A DNA stretch of 51,770 nucleotides, from assembly GCA_016929905.1 (NCBI GenBank), contig JAFGHX010000334.1, positions 1 through 51,770 of the forward strand, in the 5' to 3' direction. Shown in pieces: positions 47,506 to 51,770 of this stretch (position 1 is its first letter; each line of letters starts with the position of its first letter). Source of the DNA: Kiritimatiellia bacterium (GTDB lineage: Bacteria; Verrucomicrobiota; Kiritimatiellia; JAFGHX01). The position numbers and the translations under genes were made by a program. Below the pieces are notes generated by a model. The model made no database searches and was not told the DNA's origin. It was given only the letters and a program-made list of their open reading frames with translations.

Positions 47506-48645
47506 ATGCCGAGCATCATTACCAGGCCGGGCACGCGCGAGAAACTCGCCATCCTCTCCACCGACTGCCAGTACGACCTCGCGTGTGCGTGCGGGACGAA
47601 CGAGCAGGACCGGCGCCACCGGTCGGGCGAGGACAAATGGATCTATCCGGTCACCCTCCAGAACGGCGGGCATGGCGTCCTGTTCAAGACGCTGATCTCG
47701 AACGTGTGCGCGAACGACTGCAGGTACTGCCCGCTGCGCGCGGAGGAGGACCCGCGCCGCTGCACGCTGGAGCCCGAGGAGACGGTGCGCGCGTTCATGG
47801 ATTACCACCGTGCCGGCAAGGTGTTCGGCCTCTTTCTCAGCAGCGGCGTGATCGGCACGCCCGACCGCACGATGGAGCGGCTCGTCGCCATCGCGCGGCT
47901 GCTCCGCCAGAAAGAAGAGTTCCGCGGCTACATCCACCTCAAAGTCATTCCCGGCGCCTCCGACGCCGCGGTGCAGGAGGCCGTGTCGCTCGCCAGCGCG
48001 GTTTCGTTGAACATCGAGACCCCGGGCGAGGCGCATTGCCGGCGGCTCTCGGCGAAGAAGGACTACATGCAGGACATCATCCGGCCCATCAAGCTGATCA
48101 GCGAGCTGGCGCGCAAAGGCCCGCGCCGCCGGCGCGTACGGCAGTCAACCCAGTTCGTCGTGGGCGCTTCGGACGAGACAGATCGCGAGATCGTGCGCTA
48201 CATGGCCGGCCTCTACACGCGGCTCGGTCTGGACCGGGTCTATTTCAGCGCCTATCAGCGCGGGCTGGGGCATGCCGATCTGCCCGGCGAACGCGCGGCG
48301 GCGACCAACCGCGACGTCCTCACCCGCGAACACCGGCTCTATCAGGTCGACTGGCTGATCCGGAAGTACGGGTTCGAGGCGGGCGAGATCCCGTTCGACG
48401 CAGCGAACCGGCTGAGCCTGGCGGTCGATCCGAAAGAGCACTGGGCACAGCTGCACCCCGAGAAGTTCCCGGTCGACGTCAACCGTGCGGACCGGCTTGA
48501 GCTGCTGCGCGTGCCGGGGTTCGGCCCCACGACGGTCCAACGCATTCTCGAACGCCGCGCAAACGGCGGCCGCGTGCGCGCCCTCAGCGAGGTCGGTCGC
48601 GCCGGCAGGCGGCTGAGCAAGGCGGCGGCGTATGTGAAGTTCTGA
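47506..48645 (+). CDS. Putative DNA modification/repair radical SAM protein
   Basis: This 379-residue protein has the radical SAM cluster C-x3-C-x2-C in CANDCRYCPLRAEED (about 67-81), a TIM-barrel core, and a C-terminal helix-hairpin-helix (VDVNRADRLELLRVPGFGPT, then VQRILERR) suited to DNA binding. It fits the family TIGR03916, usually followed by a partner (TIGR03915) with a uracil-DNA-glycosylase-like domain. The partner is absent here, and a broken phosphoesterase gene follows. Sequence before the ATG at 47506 is proline/arginine-rich repeat and not family-like. The shared LexA box suggests damage induction. Confidence 0.88.
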   Translation: MPSIITRPGTREKLAILSTDCQYDLACACGTNEQDRRHRSGEDKWIYPVTLQNGGHGVLFKTLISNVCANDCRYCPLRAEEDPRRCTLEPEETVRAFMDYHRAGKVFGLFLSSGVIGTPDRTMERLVAIARLLRQKEEFRGYIHLKVIPGASDAAVQEAVSLASAVSLNIETPGEAHCRRLSAKKDYMQDIIRPIKLISELARKGPRRRRVRQSTQFVVGASDETDREIVRYMAGLYTRLGLDRVYFSAYQRGLGHADLPGERAAATNRDVLTREHRLYQVDWLIRKYGFEAGEIPFDAANRLSLAVDPKEHWAQLHPEKFPVDVNRADRLELLRVPGFGPTTVQRILERRANGGRVRALSEVGRAGRRLSKAAAYVKF

Positions 48646-49049
48646 ATGAGACGGCTCTTCACACGGAGACGATTCTTGAATCTCACGCTCGGCGCCGCCG
48701 CCGCCGGACTGGGCGGCATCGCCTACATGCGCTTGCTGGAGCCGCGCTGGCTGCGCGTGTCGCGGGTCCGGCTCAGACTCCCGGGCGCAACGGGAACGGG
48801 GCCGATCCGGATTCTGCATCTGCGTGGGATCTGCTGCTCTGCGGGCACACGCATGGCGGGCAACTGCGCATCCCGTGGAACGGTGCCACCCCCTTCGCGC
48901 CGGTGAGGGACCCACGCTATGTCGCGGGCCTCAACCCCTGGAACGGCAGGCTCATCCACACCACGCGCGGCATCGGCAACCTGCACGGCATGCGACTGAA
49001 CTGCAGGCCGGAAGTCTCGGTGCTGGAGATGGCGTGGCACAACGCGTAG
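48646..49049 (+). pseudogene. Metallophosphoesterase pseudogene with internal deletion
   Basis: The first part (48646 to about 48820) encodes a twin-arginine signal (RRRFLNLTLGAAAAGLGG) and the N-terminal strand of a calcineurin-like phosphoesterase, RIRILHL-type. Its metal ligands (DLH and later) are missing. A second frame from about 48822 to the TAG at 49047 encodes the C-terminal end AWDLLLCGHTHGGQLRIPWN through VLEMAWHNA, with the conserved GHTHGGQ. About 150 residues, most of the metal-binding core, have been deleted and the frame shifted, so no active enzyme is made. The start is one base after the radical-SAM stop. Confidence 0.8.
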
Positions 49050-49602
49050 GCCCCAGCGCGCCGCGCGACGCCGGATATGACCGGGTGGAGACTTCGTCTG
49101 AGGCCGTGTCGCCCATAGCAGAAGAGCCGCCCCTGGCTCGCCATAGCCCGCAGGGCGACGGCGGCTCGGCTCTTCCCCCCCGGCTGCACTCCGTGCAGCC
49201 AGGGACCCGGGCCTGTGGCCCGGAGGAAGCGGCGGGACGCCGCTTCTACTTTCAAGTTTCAGGTCAATCCCCCGCCTCCCCTTTCTTCTCCGTCTCGTCG
49301 AACGTGATCGAGGTGATGATATTGCCGAGCGTGTTGCCGTCTTCCCGAGTCCCGTAGCCGATCACGAACCCTATGGCGCGCTTCCCTCGGAGATTGTTCG
49401 ACGCACTGTCGCGCCTCAAATCAGCCCCGGAGAAGTTCGATGACAGAGATCCGCCACGCAGGGCCTTTCTTGGCAATGTGGGTGTCGGTGGTTGGAAGTA
49501 GTGGGGCGTGCACGCAGCCGAGGTTCGAGGCCCGAGTCGCAGAAAAGCCGTAGCAAAACGGGATCTTGAGGATGCCCGGGAAGGGAAAACCGCCAAAAAA
49601 AA
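49050..49602. other. Intergenic region with chained hairpins
   Basis: A string of hairpin-forming sequences runs from about 49120 to 49255: gccgccctgg-type, ggctgcactccgtgcagcc (49182-49200), gggcctgtggcccgg (49208-49222) and gaagcggcgggacgccgctt (49226-49245). A 51-codon minus-strand remnant lies at 49264-49419. On the minus strand an eight-base T-run directly follows tRNA-Thr. Confidence 0.45.
49264..49419 (-). pseudogene. Possible gene remnant
   Basis: The last 51 codons before the TGA at 49264 read like a real protein end (KRAIGFVIGYGTREDGNTLG, then ITSITFDETEKKGEAGD), with balanced composition unlike shadow frames. Upstream the frame runs into tRNA-derived sequence. No good start exists beyond a TTG at 49419. 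It may be the 3' end of a deleted gene. I recognise no family. Confidence 0.25.
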
Positions 49603-49678
49603 TGGAGCCAACGGTCGGAATCGAACCGACGACCTGCTCATTACGAGTGAGCTGCTCTACCGACTGAGCTACGTTGGC
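49603..49678 (-). tRNA. tRNA-Thr (anticodon CGT)
   Basis: This is a 76-nt cloverleaf on the minus strand with encoded CCA. The acceptor GCCAACG pairs with CGTTGGC, the D arm is GCTCAGTCGGTAGAGC, the anticodon stem GCTCA/TGAGC encloses loop CTCGTAA, and the T arm is GTCGG-TTCGATT-CCGAC. The anticodon CGT reads ACG codons. A T8 tract follows at the 3' end and may help termination. Confidence 0.97.
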
Positions 49679-49911
49679 TCCCGAGATGGGGTCTATTATG
49701 CCTGAACGGGCGGCGAAGTCAAGGGGGTGTGTTGTCAACCATTGGGCATGGCCGCACGTGTGGAGGTCATGACGGCCGATCCGTGTGCCGCTTGGAGGAC
49801 GCGGCTCGCGAGGACGCTCGCCCTCCAACGGCGTCCGACCTACCCCTGGGCGCCCGGGCGAGAGGCGAGGGTCCTGGACCACGCACAACGGATAACGATT
49901 CACGCCGCCCA
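49679..49911. other. Intergenic region with dispersed repeat
   Basis: This short gap between tRNA-Thr and the sensor gene contains the palindromic element tggaggacgcggctcgcgag (about 49793-49812) and its complementary arm gctcgccctcca (49827-49838). It is related to the elements at 6192 and 25323. No gene is seen. Confidence 0.4.
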
Positions 49912-51456
49912 CTACTCGATCTCGATGATCTTGTCTTTTTCCGAGGAGCCTTCCTTGGAGAGGTACTCGGTGGTCTTGTACTCCTCGACGGCGTGGAGTT
50001 TGTGGAGGATATTGGCGACGGACTTGGCGGCATCGACGCAGATATCGAGATGCTTCTTGAGCTTCTCGTCGGTGTTGTTGGCTTCCTTCTTCATCATGCC
50101 GAGGTGGCCGAGCAGAATCGTCGCAGGCTGGCCGAGGTGGTGAGTAGCGGCGCCGAGGCTTTCGAGCATGACGCGGCGGCGTTCACTTTCGCGCAGCGCT
50201 TCTTCGGTCCTGAGGCGTTCGGCGAATTCCTTCTTGAGCTGCTCGTTCGCCTTGGCCAGTTCGGCGGTGCGTTCCTGGACGCGGACTTCGAGCAAGTCAT
50301 GCGCTTTCTGCAGTTCCTGCTGCGCCTTTTCCCGGGCATTGATATTCTGCTGCAGGTCATCGGCCATCTTGTTGAAGGAATTGGCGAGGTGCCCGATTTC
50401 GTCGCGGTTCCTGACGTAGGCGCGCGAACTGAGGTTGCCCTGTGCGAGGCCTTCGGTGGCTTTGACGAGGCTGTCGATGGGGTTGACGATGTTGCGGCTG
50501 AGCAGGCCACCGAGCAGGAACAGGAAGACGAAGCATCCGATCGAGAAGGCGGCGACCTGCGCCTGCATCTTGTCGACGAGATCGAAGGCGTCGTGGAACT
50601 CCTGGGTCACGGCGACCTTCCAGCCCAGCCCCGCATAGTCCTGGTATCCGTTGCAGAGCATCCAGCTGCACACGCGCCGTTCGCCCTTAAGGGTGGTGTA
50701 CGTGTCTGTATCGTGCTCGTCCTTGAGGATCCTCAGCCGCAACGCGCTGGGGGTAAGGAGCCGGAGGTGGGTCTGGACGTCCCAGTGCCACAGGACGAGG
50801 CCGTCGGCGTCGAGCAGGAAGACCTTGCCCGTCTTGCCGATGGTCACGCGTTCACAGATGTCCTGGACCTTCTTGAGCTTGAGGCGGCCGCCGACGACGC
50901 CCCTGACCGCCTTGTCCTTGCCCTTGACCGGCGCCGAGGCGATGACGAGCAGGCCCGGGTTCGCGGAGCGGGCGTGCTCCTGAAGGACGCAGGTGCGGCC
51001 GGCGCGCGCCTGCTCGAAGCAATCGCGGCCCGCCCACGTGAAGAAGGCCTTTTCCCATTGATCCAGGTTTTCGGAATAGGCAGTGGCGACGATGAGTTCG
51101 CCCTCCATATTCACCAGGACCAGATCCTCGAACATGTCCAAGGCGTAGACCAGATTGCGGAGTTCCTCGAGTTGTTCGGCGAGCTGCTTCTTGCGGGCTT
51201 CTTCTCCCTCGGCCGGTTTGGCCGACAACACGGGGTTGTCGCCGATGGACTCAATGAACCGGTAGGCGGAATGGACGGTCATGTCGATTTCTTCGGACAC
51301 TTCCGCGGCAAGCCGGCTCAACTGCTGGCGCACGATCGTGTTGGTGTTGCGTTTGACCTGAAAGAACATCAGGCCCAGGACGGCGACCAGCGGCAGGAAG
51401 ACCACGAGGAGCAGGCTGAGGTTGATCTTGGTCGCTATCTTCGCATTCTCGAACAT
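49912..51456 (-). CDS. Cache/HAMP sensor with histidine-phosphoacceptor-like region but no ATPase domain
   Basis: This 514-residue protein has membrane helix 1 (INLSLLLVVFLPLVAVLGLM, about 11-31), an extracytoplasmic double-Cache-like domain (about 32-290), and membrane helix 2 (about 298-318). A HAMP domain (NIVNPIDSLVKATEGLAQGN) and a long coiled coil (about 370-425) follow. The terminal helical region, about 430-505, contains LGAATHHLGQPATILLGHLG, which resembles a kinase H-box. The normal HATPase domain is missing: the protein ends in KDKIIEIE at a genuine TAG. It may be a phosphotransfer or scaffold protein needing a partner in trans. The ATG at 51456 has an AAGGA ribosome site. Confidence 0.85.
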   Translation of the reverse strand: MFENAKIATKINLSLLLVVFLPLVAVLGLMFFQVKRNTNTIVRQQLSRLAAEVSEEIDMTVHSAYRFIESIGDNPVLSAKPAEGEEARKKQLAEQLEELRNLVYALDMFEDLVLVNMEGELIVATAYSENLDQWEKAFFTWAGRDCFEQARAGRTCVLQEHARSANPGLLVIASAPVKGKDKAVRGVVGGRLKLKKVQDICERVTIGKTGKVFLLDADGLVLWHWDVQTHLRLLTPSALRLRILKDEHDTDTYTTLKGERRVCSWMLCNGYQDYAGLGWKVAVTQEFHDAFDLVDKMQAQVAAFSIGCFVFLFLLGGLLSRNIVNPIDSLVKATEGLAQGNLSSRAYVRNRDEIGHLANSFNKMADDLQQNINAREKAQQELQKAHDLLEVRVQERTAELAKANEQLKKEFAERLRTEEALRESERRRVMLESLGAATHHLGQPATILLGHLGMMKKEANNTDEKLKKHLDICVDAAKSVANILHKLHAVEEYKTTEYLSKEGSSEKDKIIEIE

Positions 51457-51770
51457 AGGGACATCCTTGTCCGGGGCAGCCGCCACCGCCACTCTGTCGG
51501 CATCGTAGCACGGGGGCAGCGGGGTTCACAAGCCCCATTTTTCCCGCTTCGGGGCGCGGAGTGTCGGGCGGGAGAACGGGGTGGGCGCTTTGTTCCGCCG
51601 CGGGCGGAGAGGCTGTAAGCGCCGCTTGCCCGCCGACTTGTCGCGCCATAGTCCCGGGGCGTCTGCGCCGCGGGACGGCGGCGGAAGCCTTGGGCGTAGG
51701 CGGGCTGCGCCCGCCGAAGCCTTGGGCGTAGGCGGGCTGCGCCCGCCGAAGCCTTGGGCGTAGGCGGGTC
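51457..51770. other. Repeat-rich end of window
   Basis: This region is upstream of the sensor gene. Its first part should hold that gene's promoter, though no box is clear. From about 51590 it consists of intergenic repeats (cgccgcgggcggag, cgccatagtcccggggcgtc) leading into the 32-bp tandem array. No gene is visible. Confidence 0.45.
51684..51770. repeat. 32-bp tandem repeat, running off the window
   Basis: Units begin at 51684, 51716 and 51748 (each starts gaagccttgggcgtaggcgg). The third is cut by the window edge. Each full unit holds GGCGGGC-TGC-GCCCGCC, a 7-bp palindrome with a three-base loop, so the array is a series of hairpins. Confidence 0.85.

Noticed and set aside
49421..49912. 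Minus-strand 163-codon frame
   Set aside because: It translates tRNA-Thr and a dispersed repeat (NVAQSVEQLTRNEQVVGSIP is the usual tRNA artefact).

Overview
The window is about 52 kb of high-GC bacterial chromosome. It most resembles the PVC superphylum, and Kiritimatiellota, Lentisphaerota or Verrucomicrobiota in particular. This is inferred from gene content and not from any rRNA: giant secreted lamin-tail-domain (LTD) and CotH proteins, an S1 sulfatase with an IclR regulator, a GH130 enzyme, an ADP-ribosylglycohydrolase with an AraC regulator, ECF sigma-factor signalling, VIT/vWA surface proteins, and intergenic regions crowded with dispersed repeats. No rRNA operon or phage structural gene is visible.

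Layout. 1-5751 holds the end of a sigma-54 activator, a DciA-like protein, and a tight operon of VTC-domain protein, DUF4956 membrane protein, HlyD adaptor and TolC lipoprotein. 5752-6267 is a repeat-filled convergent intergenic region. 6268-20399 holds two divergent giant secreted genes: a 1674-residue protein with seven LTDs (minus) and a 2618-residue CotH/LTD/Calx-beta protein (plus). They are separated by 1.25 kb with a sigma-70 promoter for one, a good sigma-54 promoter for the other, and a dense GTGCCTGTCCCC repeat array. 20619-24470 holds GH130, ThpR, an exported Pcm and an outer-membrane protein, with repeat elements between them.

24606-33587 looks like a genomic island. It starts at a tRNA-Ala(CGC) gene and ends at an exact 20-bp copy of the tRNA anticodon-to-T-stem sequence. 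Its base composition is visibly less GC-rich than the flanks. It carries a GIY-YIG nuclease, a frameshifted membrane gene, a five-gene translationally coupled operon (29-aa membrane peptide, 131-aa protein, 97-aa membrane protein, AAA ATPase, TOPRIM-like DUF4276 protein), a HEAT-repeat lipoprotein and a HEIGH metalloprotease with a helical C-terminus. The ATPase/TOPRIM operon recalls OLD/PARIS-type anti-phage systems and is the best candidate here for an undescribed system. No integrase is visible.

33588-40305 holds an orphan ExbB-like protein, a pRiA4b ORF-3-like protein, the ADP-ribosylglycohydrolase with divergent AraC regulator, and the sulfatase with its IclR regulator. 40306-44323 is an operon (minus) of ECF sigma factor, membrane dockerin protein, cohesin-like protein and VIT/vWA protein. 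44771-47354 (minus) runs from LexA through four membrane proteins. A palindromic LexA box lies between lexA and a divergent radical-SAM DNA-repair gene, which is followed by a metallophosphoesterase pseudogene. The window ends with tRNA-Thr(CGT), a Cache/HAMP sensor lacking the kinase ATPase domain, and a 32-bp tandem repeat running off the edge.
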